60,089 bases of DNA, taken from the NCBI GenBank assembly GCA_039182125.1, contig JBCDCH010000022.1, positions 1-60,089 of the forward strand. Reading direction: 5' to 3'. Source of the stretch: Planctomycetota bacterium (GTDB lineage: Bacteria; Planctomycetota; Phycisphaerae; Tepidisphaerales; Tepidisphaeraceae). The notes beneath the pieces were generated by a model. It saw nothing but the letters and a program-made list of their open reading frames with translations, did no database searches and was not told where the DNA came from. Position numbers and translations under genes: made by a program. Positions 1-7,299 of the stretch are shown here, piece after piece. Position 1 is the first letter of the stretch. The number at the start of each line of letters is the position of its first letter.

Positions 1-427
1 CGCCGAGTTGCCCGCCAAACCAGCCGCGGTTGCTCCGATAGTGGGTGTCGATCGTCAGCACAACCGCGCAGCAGATCGTCAGTAGCCCACCGGTCCACGC
101 CGTCGCGCCGAGCCCATAGCCGACGAGTCGCCGGACGACGGGCGTGTGCCGAGGTTGGACGGTCTGCCAGAATGTCCACGGCCACAGGCCGCGCAAGCTC
201 GTGTTCCACGACGCGAGCCACGGCAGCCGGCTCACTTCGACCAACCATTGCGGCGCGTCATCGGAGCCGCTGGCATAGGCGAGCGAGTGGGCAAGCGCGT
301 ACCCGCAGTTCGGACAGCGCGGCACCTCGTCGGGAACGTCCGCCCCGCAAAGCGGGCAAGGCACCACCTCGATCGGCGTCATCGCTTGCGGCTCGTCGAT
401 CGGCGTGACTCGGGTCGGTGCGGTCAT
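1..427 (-). CDS. Zinc-ribbon membrane protein, partial (C-terminus outside window)
   Basis: The reverse strand is open from an ATG at 427 to the window edge (142 codons). The protein starts MTAPTRVTPIDEP and carries a zinc ribbon of the form CPLCG-x10-CPNCGY near residues 24-42. A tryptophan-rich stretch follows, and then a hydrophobic segment around residues 108-125 (GLLTICCAVVLTI) that should cross the membrane. The ribbon would lie on the cytoplasmic side if the N-terminus stays inside. The gene begins 43 bases beyond the end of the LURP-one-like gene, on the same strand, so the two may be co-transcribed. I cannot name a specific function. Small zinc-ribbon-plus-transmembrane proteins are common and mostly uncharacterised. 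Confidence 0.7.
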   Translation of the reverse strand, partial: MTAPTRVTPIDEPQAMTPIEVVPCPLCGADVPDEVPRCPNCGYALAHSLAYASGSDDAPQWLVEVSRLPWLASWNTSLRGLWPWTFWQTVQPRHTPVVRRLVGYGLGATAWTGGLLTICCAVVLTIDTHYRSNRGWFGGQLG

Positions 428-470
428 AGGGTGGTCACGGGTGTGGCCAAAGGGAGTACCCCACGGCCGG

Positions 471-1055
471 TCAGTTCTGGCGTCCTTCGATCGCCGCGAG
501 CAGGACTGCTGCGCCCAAGCCCAGTCGGCGGTCCAGGAGTCGGCCGGTGTCCATGCTGAAGTCGAGATCAATCTTCGCCACGAACGGGTTGAACCGTTGC
601 TTGGCGATGAAAACGGTCTGCCCGTTGACGTCCGCATGAAAGGCTTGCGGGAAGAGCCAACTGGCATCGCCCACACGCCGGACAACGGCCTTGAGCGTGC
701 TGTCCTCTTCGATCTTGCCGATGACGTTCTCGTGCGCGTCGAGGATTTCCCAGCTATCACGCAGCATCGACGTGAACCCGAGACGCCGCAGGCTGCCGAC
801 GTGTTCGCTGGTGCGCGGGTCGATGACGTCGTAGGCGGCGGAGAAGTCGATGACGCTGCGTGCCCCGATGACCAGCAACGGCTCGGTCATGTCCTCGTCG
901 CGGAAGAGTCGGATGTCTTCCTTGAGCTTGAACGCCTTCTGCTTGGAGTAGCCGACGAGGTTGTCGTCGGCGTCGTACACATGGAACGCGCCGCCGAAGA
1001 GCTTGAGAACCTTCTTGCGGATGACGAAGCGATCGAGGGCGAACACGTCTTGCAT
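471..1055 (-). CDS. LURP-one-related / phospholipid-scramblase-like protein
   Basis: A 194-residue soluble protein. It opens with MQDVFALDRFVIRKKVLKLFGGAFHVYDADDNLVGYSKQ (split here: residues 1-20, then DNLVGYSKQKAFKLKEDI), the typical start of the LURP-one-like fold: a beta strand, then a phrase on how the molecule is drawn from memory (VYDADDNLVGY), then KLKEDIRLF. A second cycle, WEILDAHENVIGKIEED, repeats the pattern, as expected of the Tubby-like 12-stranded barrel. The family (LURP-one, YxjI, scramblase-related) is proposed to bind membranes or nucleotides, but its bacterial role is unknown. The length is normal. It follows pheT on the same strand, separated by a strong inverted repeat. 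Confidence 0.75.
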   Translation of the reverse strand: MQDVFALDRFVIRKKVLKLFGGAFHVYDADDNLVGYSKQKAFKLKEDIRLFRDEDMTEPLLVIGARSVIDFSAAYDVIDPRTSEHVGSLRRLGFTSMLRDSWEILDAHENVIGKIEEDSTLKAVVRRVGDASWLFPQAFHADVNGQTVFIAKQRFNPFVAKIDLDFSMDTGRLLDRRLGLGAAVLLAAIEGRQN

Positions 1056-1084
1056 GGCGACAGGCTAACGAAAATCAGAACTGA

Positions 1085-1154
1085 ACGCCCACGGCTTCAG
1101 CCGTGGGTCGGCAAGCGTAACCGATCGCGGACCCACGGCTGAAGCCGTGGGCGT
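1085..1154. repeat. 25-bp perfect inverted repeat, each arm itself a hairpin
   Basis: Bases 1085-1109 and 1130-1154 are exact reverse complements of each other, separated by 20 bases. Each arm contains its own 9-bp-stem hairpin (CCCACGGCT-TC-AGCCGTGGG). The pair starts 4 bases beyond the pheT stop codon and lies before the LURP-one-like gene, both read on the reverse strand. The paired short palindromes in opposite orientation resemble REP/BIME elements. There is no T-tract, so a standard intrinsic terminator is less likely. Confidence 0.8.
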
Positions 1155-1158
1155 GGAG

Positions 1159-3189
1159 TCACACGCGAACTTCCGCGCCGACCTTTTCCGCGGCCGCCGC
1201 CTGGGCTTTGGCCATCGCGGTATCGACGTCTTCGCCCACGAGCGTTTTGTCAGGGCTACGGAAGACCAGTTGGAGCGTGAGGGACTTCTGCCCGTGCTTG
1301 AGCGGCTTGCCGCGGTAGGTGGTGACGTGCTCGACGGTCTCGAGGTCGGGCAGGTCGGCCGAGCGGATCGCGGCGTCGACGTCGGCGTAGGCAACGTCTT
1401 CGCCCAGCAGCAGCGACAGGTCACGCCGCACGGCGGGGAGCTTGGGGATCGGCACGAGCGCCGGCTCGGCGACGCGGCCGGCGAGCAGCGGTTCGATGTC
1501 CAGCTCGGCCACCGCGACCGGTTCGCGCAGGCCGAGCTTGTCGGCGACGCCGCGGCCGCACATGCCGACGTGGCCGATCGCCTGGTCGCCCCAGTGCAAC
1601 ACGCCGCACGCCTGTTTGCCGAAGCCGTTGCGATGGTCGGGCTTGACGGAGATGTCGCGTGAACCGTCGAGCGTGTGGAGCAACGTGCCGAGCGTGCCTC
1701 GCAAGTGCGCGAAGTCGCCACCGGCCAGCGCTAGCTTCACCCGTTCGACCGGCTCGGCGCCCTCGTACCAGAAAGCGCTGCCGATTTCGTAAAGCAGGGC
1801 GGTGGGTGTGCCGTTGGATTCGTTGCGGCGGACGCTTTCGAGCAGGCCGGGGATGACCGAAGGGCGTAGCGCGTTGTCGGCCTTGCGGACGCGAGGGTCC
1901 GCCTGCTGCAACCCCGTCGCGTCCGGCGGAAGGAAGTCACTCGCCACCGCATCGCTCGCGAAGCTGAAGGTCACCGACTCGAACCAACCGCTGGCAACCA
2001 GGGTTCGGCGGATCAAGTCGGTCGCCCGTCGTTCGGGGGACGCGGGCTTGGCGATGATCTCGATCTTCTCGCGGGTGGGAATGCGTTCGTAGCCGATGCC
2101 GCGGGCGATCTCTTCGATCAGGTCGGCCTCGATGCGAATGTCCTGCCGGTGTGGCGGGGCGGTGCATTGGATCAAGTCGCCCGAGCGCTGCGGTTGCAGG
2201 TCGAACGCGGCGAGAACCTTGCTCGCCTCGTCGCCGCCCACGGGAATGCCCAGAAGGCGCTCAACGTTGCCGAGGTCCACCGTGACGACCGGCGGCTCGT
2301 GGGCGTCGCTGCCCGCCTCGCTGTATCCCTTGGTCACGGTGCAACCGGTGATCTGCTGCATGAGCGCGGCGTTGTAGTCGCTGCCACGCTTGGGCCAGTT
2401 CGCCGGGACGCCGCGCTCGAAGCGGTAGCTCGCTTCGGAGTGCAGCGCGAAGTGCCGGGCGACGGTGCGGATGTTGAGCGGGTCCCAGCGGGCACATTCG
2501 AGCAGCACCGTGTCGGTCGCGTCGGACACTTCGCTGTCGGCCCCGCCCATGACGCCGGCGAGGCTCGACGCCTTCTCGGTGTCGGCGACCACGAGCATGT
2601 CCGGCGTGAGCTTGCGCGGATGGTCGTCGAGCGTCGTGAGCTGCTCGCCGTCGGTCGCATGGCGGATGATCAGCTTGCCGCTAGTGACTGTGTCACCGGC
2701 GACCTTGGCGAAGTCGAACGCGTGGCTCGGTTGGCCGATCGCGAGCATGACGTAGTTGGTCACGTCGACGACGTTGTTGATCGCACGCTGGCCGACGGCT
2801 TCGAGGCGCTTGCGGAGCCAGTCGGGCGAGGGGCCGACCTTGACACCGCGCAGCACACGCGCGGTGAAGTGCGGGCAAAGGTCCGTGCGAATCTCCACGC
2901 CCACCGCATCGCTCGATGCTTCGTCGCTCTCGGTCAGCTCAAACGTCAACGGCTTGAACGTTAGCCCGAACAGCGCGCACACCTCGCGGCCAACGCCCTC
3001 ATGGCTGAGCATGTCCGGGCGATTGGACGTGACTTCGACGTCGTAGACGGTGTCGTTGTCCAGCGTGGACCCGAGCTCCTGGACGTCCTCGATCGGGAAG
3101 CCGGCCATCGTGAGTTTGTCGACGATGTCGGCGGTGGGCGGGACGGGTCCGTCGATGAAATCGGCAAGCCAGTTGCGGCTGATGAGCAT
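1159..3189 (-). CDS. pheT: Phenylalanyl-tRNA synthetase beta subunit, short form
   Basis: This is the beta subunit of phenylalanyl-tRNA synthetase, which pairs with PheS to charge tRNA-Phe. The start at 3189 gives MLISRNWLADFIDG, matching the usual PheT opening (M-x-I-S-x-x-W-L). An upstream in-frame extension would run into the divergent gene. Visible are TSNRPDMLSHEGVGRE near residue 52, a B3/B4 editing-type region (INNVVDVTNYVMLAIGQPSHAFD), the B5 region, the core synthetase-like domain and the C-terminal ferredoxin-fold anticodon-binding domain (LPAVRRDLSLLL to the end). The protein is 676 residues against about 800 for E. coli. The OB-fold tRNA-binding domain that normally sits at residues 40-150 is absent, because FPIEDVQELGSTLDNDTVYDVEVTSNRPD runs straight through that point. 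Confidence 0.95.
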   Translation of the reverse strand: MLISRNWLADFIDGPVPPTADIVDKLTMAGFPIEDVQELGSTLDNDTVYDVEVTSNRPDMLSHEGVGREVCALFGLTFKPLTFELTESDEASSDAVGVEIRTDLCPHFTARVLRGVKVGPSPDWLRKRLEAVGQRAINNVVDVTNYVMLAIGQPSHAFDFAKVAGDTVTSGKLIIRHATDGEQLTTLDDHPRKLTPDMLVVADTEKASSLAGVMGGADSEVSDATDTVLLECARWDPLNIRTVARHFALHSEASYRFERGVPANWPKRGSDYNAALMQQITGCTVTKGYSEAGSDAHEPPVVTVDLGNVERLLGIPVGGDEASKVLAAFDLQPQRSGDLIQCTAPPHRQDIRIEADLIEEIARGIGYERIPTREKIEIIAKPASPERRATDLIRRTLVASGWFESVTFSFASDAVASDFLPPDATGLQQADPRVRKADNALRPSVIPGLLESVRRNESNGTPTALLYEIGSAFWYEGAEPVERVKLALAGGDFAHLRGTLGTLLHTLDGSRDISVKPDHRNGFGKQACGVLHWGDQAIGHVGMCGRGVADKLGLREPVAVAELDIEPLLAGRVAEPALVPIPKLPAVRRDLSLLLGEDVAYADVDAAIRSADLPDLETVEHVTTYRGKPLKHGQKSLTLQLVFRSPDKTLVGEDVDTAMAKAQAAAAEKVGAEVRV

Positions 3190-3223
3190 GGCAGCACCGT
3201 AGCCGGCGCGGTAGCCTCTCGCC

Positions 3224-4198
3224 ATGCCCGACCCGCTCAAGTCCGCGCTGATCCGCCAATACGACGCGATGTTCGCCATGCTCGACGCCGCGATCATGCA
3301 GTGCCCCGACGACGCATGGACCGACGCCAGCGTTGGCCCGGCCGGTTGGAAGCTCGCTTACCACGGCTTGCACTTCACCGAAGCGTACTTGTGCCCCGGT
3401 TGGGATGCCCATGAGCTTGCGTCATTTGCCCACGATGGGGCGTTCCTGTTCGAGCCATGGAAGAAGCCCGACGGCACGATGTTCGAACCGCCGGACGTGA
3501 CGTACGACAAAGCCACGATCCGCCAGTATCTCACCGACGTGAAAGCCCACGCACATCAGGTAATCGACGCGCTCGACATGGACGAGCCGAGCCCGTTCGG
3601 GCACATCGAAGGCACCCGGCTGGACGTGCTGATCTACAACCTCCGCCACGCGGCGCACCACGTCGGTCAGCTCGGTTTGGTCACCCGCAGGAACGGTGGT
3701 GGTGTCGTTCGCTGGAGCCGTAACGGCGAGTCGCACGTGGCCGAATCGTGCGACGGATCAGTTCATCGCACATGGCCCGCCGGGGATGCCGCAGGTGCCG
3801 CAGGTGGGGAGTTGTGGTTCGGCTTCCTTTTCGCCGCTGCCGACCGACATGACACTCAGGACGCGCTCGGCCTTGACGTCGCACTTGGGGCAGTCGGCCT
3901 TGTCGCGGCTGCTCATAGACTTGGCCAGCTTCTCGAACCGATGGCCACACTTGCAGGCGTATTCGTAGACGGGCATGGCGGATTCTACGGTTTCCAGCTG
4001 ATGTGGACATCGACCCCGTCGAGCAGGCCTTTCACGGACTCGCCGACCGCCACGCCGCGCCATCCGTTGAACATCGGGAGCCCGTCGATCGACCGACCCG
4101 AGAGGTGGCGGTGGGCGATCTTCATGGTTTCCTGCCGGCTGGCGACGAGGTCCGGGTCGATCCCGCGGCTGTGGCAAAGGGCGGCCACGGCGGCGTGA
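3224..4198 (+). CDS. DinB-fold protein with an apparently read-through C-terminus
   Basis: Residues 1 to about 165 form a DinB/YfiT-type four-helix-bundle protein. Metal-ligand histidine positions are visible in KLAYHGLHFTEAYL and in NLRHAAHHVGQLGL, the latter being the hallmark C-terminal motif. DinB-fold proteins are metal-dependent and include thiol-S-transferases, but this substrate is unknown. The family normally ends just after a phrase like RNGGGVVRW (base about 3710). Here the frame stays open for another 160 residues, antisense across the whole FmdB gene and the end of the RNase D gene. That tail has no recognisable features. A lost stop codon or a sequencing frameshift is likely. 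The biological protein probably ends near 3720-3760. Confidence 0.75.
   Translation: MPDPLKSALIRQYDAMFAMLDAAIMQCPDDAWTDASVGPAGWKLAYHGLHFTEAYLCPGWDAHELASFAHDGAFLFEPWKKPDGTMFEPPDVTYDKATIRQYLTDVKAHAHQVIDALDMDEPSPFGHIEGTRLDVLIYNLRHAAHHVGQLGLVTRRNGGGVVRWSRNGESHVAESCDGSVHRTWPAGDAAGAAGGELWFGFLFAAADRHDTQDALGLDVALGAVGLVAAAHRLGQLLEPMATLAGVFVDGHGGFYGFQLMWTSTPSSRPFTDSPTATPRHPLNIGSPSIDRPERWRWAIFMVSCRLATRSGSIPRLWQRAATAA
3758..3976 (-). CDS. FmdB-family zinc-ribbon protein
   Basis: A 72-residue protein beginning MPVYEYACKCGHRFEKL, the standard opening of the FmdB/regulatory zinc-ribbon family (TIGR02605-type). Zinc ligands C8, C10, C29 and C32 are all present. A second cysteine cluster at the C-terminus (C59, C62, C69) is rich in Gly and Pro. 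The start at 3976 fits the family exactly, whereas longer upstream readings overlap RNase D. The ATG lies 8 bases beyond the RNase D stop, so the two form an operon. The family's molecular role is poorly defined. It is entirely antisense to the tail of the DinB reading frame. Confidence 0.9.
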   Translation of the reverse strand: MPVYEYACKCGHRFEKLAKSMSSRDKADCPKCDVKAERVLSVMSVGSGEKEAEPQLPTCGTCGIPGGPCAMN

Positions 4199-5295
4199 AA
4201 GGCACTGGCGTGGAACCGCTCGGTTGGTGTCGGCTCGTCGGGGATCTTCGGCGGCGGCGGGGCGTTCTCGGCCTCGGCGGTGCCCGCCTGCCATGCCGCG
4301 ACGATCTCGTCGCCGAAGTCTTGCGCGACCGGCCGGGGCATGAACTTGATCCCGCTGAGTTCGCTCACCTTGAGCTTGCGCTTTCGGCTCAGATAGATCA
4401 GCACCTCGTCTTTCACAAACGCCCGCGGCGGCAGGTCGTTGTCGCGGCTACGTTGATCGCGCCAAGCGACGAGTTCGCGCAGAACGCACTTTTGCGCGGG
4501 TGTGAGTGAGCCGGCGGATTTGACCCGGCCGGTCGCGTCGTCGAGATCGAAGCGGTGTCGATCGAGCGAGCAGAGCGCGTCGGCCTCGGTCTGGGCGTGG
4601 TCGGCGTGCCCAGCGTCGGCGAGGCGCTGCTCCAGGATCGCCGCCATCGCCGGCAGGAACCGCACATCGTCGGCCGCGTAGTGAAGCTGCCGCCCCGAAA
4701 GCGGTCGCTCGGACCAGTCGGTGAAGGTCAGCCCCTTGCCCGGCCGGTAGCCGAGCAGTTCGGCGGTGAGCTTCGCGAGTGATACGGGATACGCCATGTG
4801 GCAGAAGCCCGCCGCGATCTGCGTGTCGAGCACGTTCGCCGCCGGCCGGCCGAGGTGTCGCACGACCGGCTCCAGGTCCTGTTCGCCGGCATGCACCCAC
4901 TTACGCACCGCCGCATCGGCGAGCAGCTCCCAGATTGGTGTGATGTCGATGTCCGCAAGCGGGTCGACCAGGACGATTTCGTCGACGGTTGAGAGCTGGA
5001 TCACACAAAGCAGGGGGTGGTAGCTCGACTCGCCGATGAACTCGGTGTCGTAGGCGATCCCGTCAGTCTGGCGCATCCGCCCCAGGGCGTCGATGAGGTC
5101 GGCGTCGTTGTCGATCAGCACGGCTTTACCGGTCGGCACGCGGGGGTTGTCGGGCAGCGGGCCGAGTTTCGGAGCGTCGCCGTCGTGCTGGTCCTTGTGA
5201 TGGGCGCGGCGGAAGGAGCCGCGATGGTGGCGTTGGCGGTCGGCGTGGCGGGCGGTGTTGGGCGAACCGTCGCCCTTGGATGGAGCAGAAGCCAT
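3985..5295 (-). CDS. rnd: RNase D-like 3'-5' exoribonuclease with HRDC domain
   Basis: A DEDDy-type 3'-5' exonuclease that trims structured RNA, in the RNase D role in tRNA 3' maturation. With the ATG at 5295 the protein is 436 residues. The active-site motifs are Exo I (AYDTEF, D83 and E85), Exo II (HAGEQD, D140) and Exo III (Y206-AADD, Y206 and D210). HRDC-type helical regions follow, at LTPAQKCVLRELVAWRDQRSR and at the end of the protein. The first 45 residues are basic and His-rich and look like an unstructured tail. The reading frame extends further upstream, but MASAPSK is the only sensible start. It is followed directly by the FmdB gene. Confidence 0.88.
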   Translation of the reverse strand: MASAPSKGDGSPNTARHADRQRHHRGSFRRAHHKDQHDGDAPKLGPLPDNPRVPTGKAVLIDNDADLIDALGRMRQTDGIAYDTEFIGESSYHPLLCVIQLSTVDEIVLVDPLADIDITPIWELLADAAVRKWVHAGEQDLEPVVRHLGRPAANVLDTQIAAGFCHMAYPVSLAKLTAELLGYRPGKGLTFTDWSERPLSGRQLHYAADDVRFLPAMAAILEQRLADAGHADHAQTEADALCSLDRHRFDLDDATGRVKSAGSLTPAQKCVLRELVAWRDQRSRDNDLPPRAFVKDEVLIYLSRKRKLKVSELSGIKFMPRPVAQDFGDEIVAAWQAGTAEAENAPPPPKIPDEPTPTERFHASAFHAAVAALCHSRGIDPDLVASRQETMKIAHRHLSGRSIDGLPMFNGWRGVAVGESVKGLLDGVDVHISWKP

Positions 5296-5394
5296 GGCGA
5301 CATCATGGCAGCGTTGACCCGCAGGACAACGCCACCCCGTCGCAGCCGGGGGTGTTGCCGCATAATCGGACTCGGCGATAAGGAATCTGATCCA

Positions 5395-5411
5395 CGAACT
5401 TTGAAAGTTCG
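5395..5411. promoter_or_regulatory. Palindrome between divergent genes, possible operator
   Basis: The 17-bp sequence CGAACTT-TGA-AAGTTCG has perfect 7-bp arms. It lies in the AT-richer part of the gap between the RNase D gene (reverse strand, start 5295) and the receiver-domain gene (forward strand, from 5450). Its position suggests a binding site for a dimeric regulator. No particular protein can be named. Confidence 0.4.
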
Positions 5412-5449
5412 CGTGAATTTTCCGGCGCCAATCGGCGTCGCGGCACGCC

Positions 5450-5926
5450 ATGTGTGTGCATTCGTGCGTGGATGCGTCCTCCAGACAGTCTCTCGTTCCC
5501 GCCACACATGTGAGAGTGCTGCCCGATTTACGGGGGCTACGTGTCATGGTGGTCGAGGACGAGGTAGCCTCGCGGGTCGCGCTCAATCACCTGCTGGGCC
5601 GTCTGGGCGTCAAAGTGACGCAGGTCGGCGACGCCGAGGCCGCCGCCCGGCTGGTCCGGTCAACGCCCGTGGCCGCTCGCCCTCAAGCCGTCCTCGTCGA
5701 CTACAACCTGCCCGGGGCGGACGGTCTTTCGTTCCTCCAGTGGCTGGAAAGTTTCGATGCGGCGGTCCGACTCGCGTTGGTGACAGCCCAGGATCGGGCC
5801 GCACTTCATGATCTGCCCGAGTCGGTGGCATTCTTCCGCAAGCCCGCATCCTTTGATCGTATTGTGAGCTTCCTCGCACTCACCTTGTCCGATCCTTCAA
5901 AACAAACCACAACCCGTGGTGTTTGA
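5450..5926 (+). CDS. Stand-alone response-regulator receiver domain protein
   Basis: A CheY-like receiver with no output domain. The phosphorylation pocket is complete: acidic pair E36/D37 (VMVVEDE), acceptor D84 (VLVDYNLPGADG), T112 (LALVTAQ) and K131 (FFRKPAS). It likely passes a phosphoryl signal to or from an unlinked histidine kinase. The start is uncertain. The ATG at 5450 gives 158 residues with about 25 extra at the front, a GTG at 5510 fits the domain better, and an ATG at 5546 would cut into the first strand. No partner kinase is present in the window. Confidence 0.8.
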   Translation: MCVHSCVDASSRQSLVPATHVRVLPDLRGLRVMVVEDEVASRVALNHLLGRLGVKVTQVGDAEAAARLVRSTPVAARPQAVLVDYNLPGADGLSFLQWLESFDAAVRLALVTAQDRAALHDLPESVAFFRKPASFDRIVSFLALTLSDPSKQTTTRGV

Positions 5927-5965
5927 CCTGATCCGCCCCCACCGTTGCCGGTAGGATGATGGTGT

Positions 5966-7222
5966 ATGGCTCAGGCAAGCCAATCCGTGCCGGTCAAGCT
6001 CCGCATCCTCGCCGATGCGGCCAAGTATGACGCGTCCTGCTCCTCGTCGGGCGCTCGTCGACGCGGCAAGAATGACGGCGGCCTCGGTAATAACACTGGC
6101 GTCGGCATTTGCCATTCCTACACGCCCGACGGCCGCTGCGTCTCGCTACTCAAAATTTTACTGACCAACTACTGCATTTACGACTGCAAGTACTGTGTCA
6201 ATCGTGTTTCTTCCGACGTCGAGCGCGCCCGTTTCATGGTTGACGAGGTCGTGAATCTGACGCTCGATTTCTACAAGCGAAACTACATCGAGGGCCTTTT
6301 TCTTAGCTCCGGCATCATCCGCGATGTCGATTACACCATGGAGCAACTCATCGCCGTGGCGAAGACGTTGCGGTCGACGCATAAGTACAACGGTTACATC
6401 CACCTCAAGGCGGTGCCGCTGGCGTCGCCGGAGTTGTTAGCCGAGGCGGGGCGTTGGGCGGATCGGCTCAGCGCCAACATCGAAATGCCGCGCCAGGCCG
6501 ACCTCGACACGCTTGCCCCTGAAAAGAAGATTGCCGATGCCGACGCGACGATGGCCACGCTCAAGACCGGCATCGACGAAGCCAAGGCCGAACGCAAAGC
6601 TCCGAAGTTCGCGCCCGCCGGTCAGTCCACGCAGATGATCGTTGGCGCGACCGCGGCCACCGATGCCGACATCCTCGACCAGTCCAACCGTCTTTACAGC
6701 GAGCATCAACTCAAGCGCGTCTACTACTCCGCATTCAGCCCGATCCCGCACGGCGACGATCGCTTGCCGCTGCAAAAGCCGCCGCTGGTTCGTGAGCATC
6801 GGCTCTACCAGTCCGATTGGTTGTTGCGGTTCTATGGCTTTCGTGTTGATGAGATCACCACCAAGAGTGAGCCGAACCTGCCGCTGGAAATCGACCCCAA
6901 ACTCGCGTGGGCTTTGCGTAACCGGGCGTACTTCCCGGTCAACCTCAACACGGCCAGCCCACAACGCATGCTCCGCGTCCCCGGTCTGGGCAAACGCACG
7001 GTCGGCCGCATCCTGAAGATGCGACGCTGGCAACCGGTCCGAAGCGACGACCTGCAAAAGCTACGCGTCTCGCTCAAGAAGGTGCTGCCCTGGGTCGTCG
7101 TGGCCGATCGCAATCCAGCCACCAAGCACCTTGACGCCGACGACCTAAAACTGCGAATCACCAAGCCCAAGCAACTGGAACTGTTTGACCTGCAGGCGAG
7201 CTCGCTGAGCGGCGAAGTGTGA
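5966..7222 (+). CDS. Putative DNA modification/repair radical SAM protein
   Basis: A radical S-adenosylmethionine enzyme with the 4Fe-4S ligands C70, C74 and C77 in TNYCIYDCKYCVNR. Upstream GLGNNTGVGICHSYTPDGRCVSLLKIL and downstream FLSSGIIRDVDYTMEQL are typical of the TIGR03916 family (putative DNA modification/repair radical SAM protein). The C-terminal part contains a helix-hairpin-helix motif, NLNTASPQRMLRVPGLGKRTV, consistent with DNA binding. In this family the gene is usually next to a DUF4130-UdgX gene. That partner is present here but lies 1.8 kb downstream, beyond an aldo/keto reductase and a reverse-strand gene. The reaction catalysed is unknown. The length of 418 residues is normal. 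Confidence 0.92.
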   Translation: MAQASQSVPVKLRILADAAKYDASCSSSGARRRGKNDGGLGNNTGVGICHSYTPDGRCVSLLKILLTNYCIYDCKYCVNRVSSDVERARFMVDEVVNLTLDFYKRNYIEGLFLSSGIIRDVDYTMEQLIAVAKTLRSTHKYNGYIHLKAVPLASPELLAEAGRWADRLSANIEMPRQADLDTLAPEKKIADADATMATLKTGIDEAKAERKAPKFAPAGQSTQMIVGATAATDADILDQSNRLYSEHQLKRVYYSAFSPIPHGDDRLPLQKPPLVREHRLYQSDWLLRFYGFRVDEITTKSEPNLPLEIDPKLAWALRNRAYFPVNLNTASPQRMLRVPGLGKRTVGRILKMRRWQPVRSDDLQKLRVSLKKVLPWVVVADRNPATKHLDADDLKLRITKPKQLELFDLQASSLSGEV

Positions 7223-7233
7223 CACACTCCAAG

Positions 7234-7270
7234 TTTGCTTCTCATTCTCAGTGGGTGCCGGGGTTTGAGC
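7234..7270. repeat. Degenerate third copy of the 56-bp palindromic repeat
   Basis: The 15 bases from 7234 (TGCTTCTCATTCTCA) are identical to the first part of the two 56-bp repeats at 10484 and 11888. A later TTTGAGCA resembles the start of the second arm (TTGAGCA). The centre and the last part have diverged. It begins 12 bases after the radical SAM stop codon. The match is short, so this could be chance. Confidence 0.35.
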
Positions 7271-7299
7271 ACGGATCGTCATGTGGCATGATCGGACGC

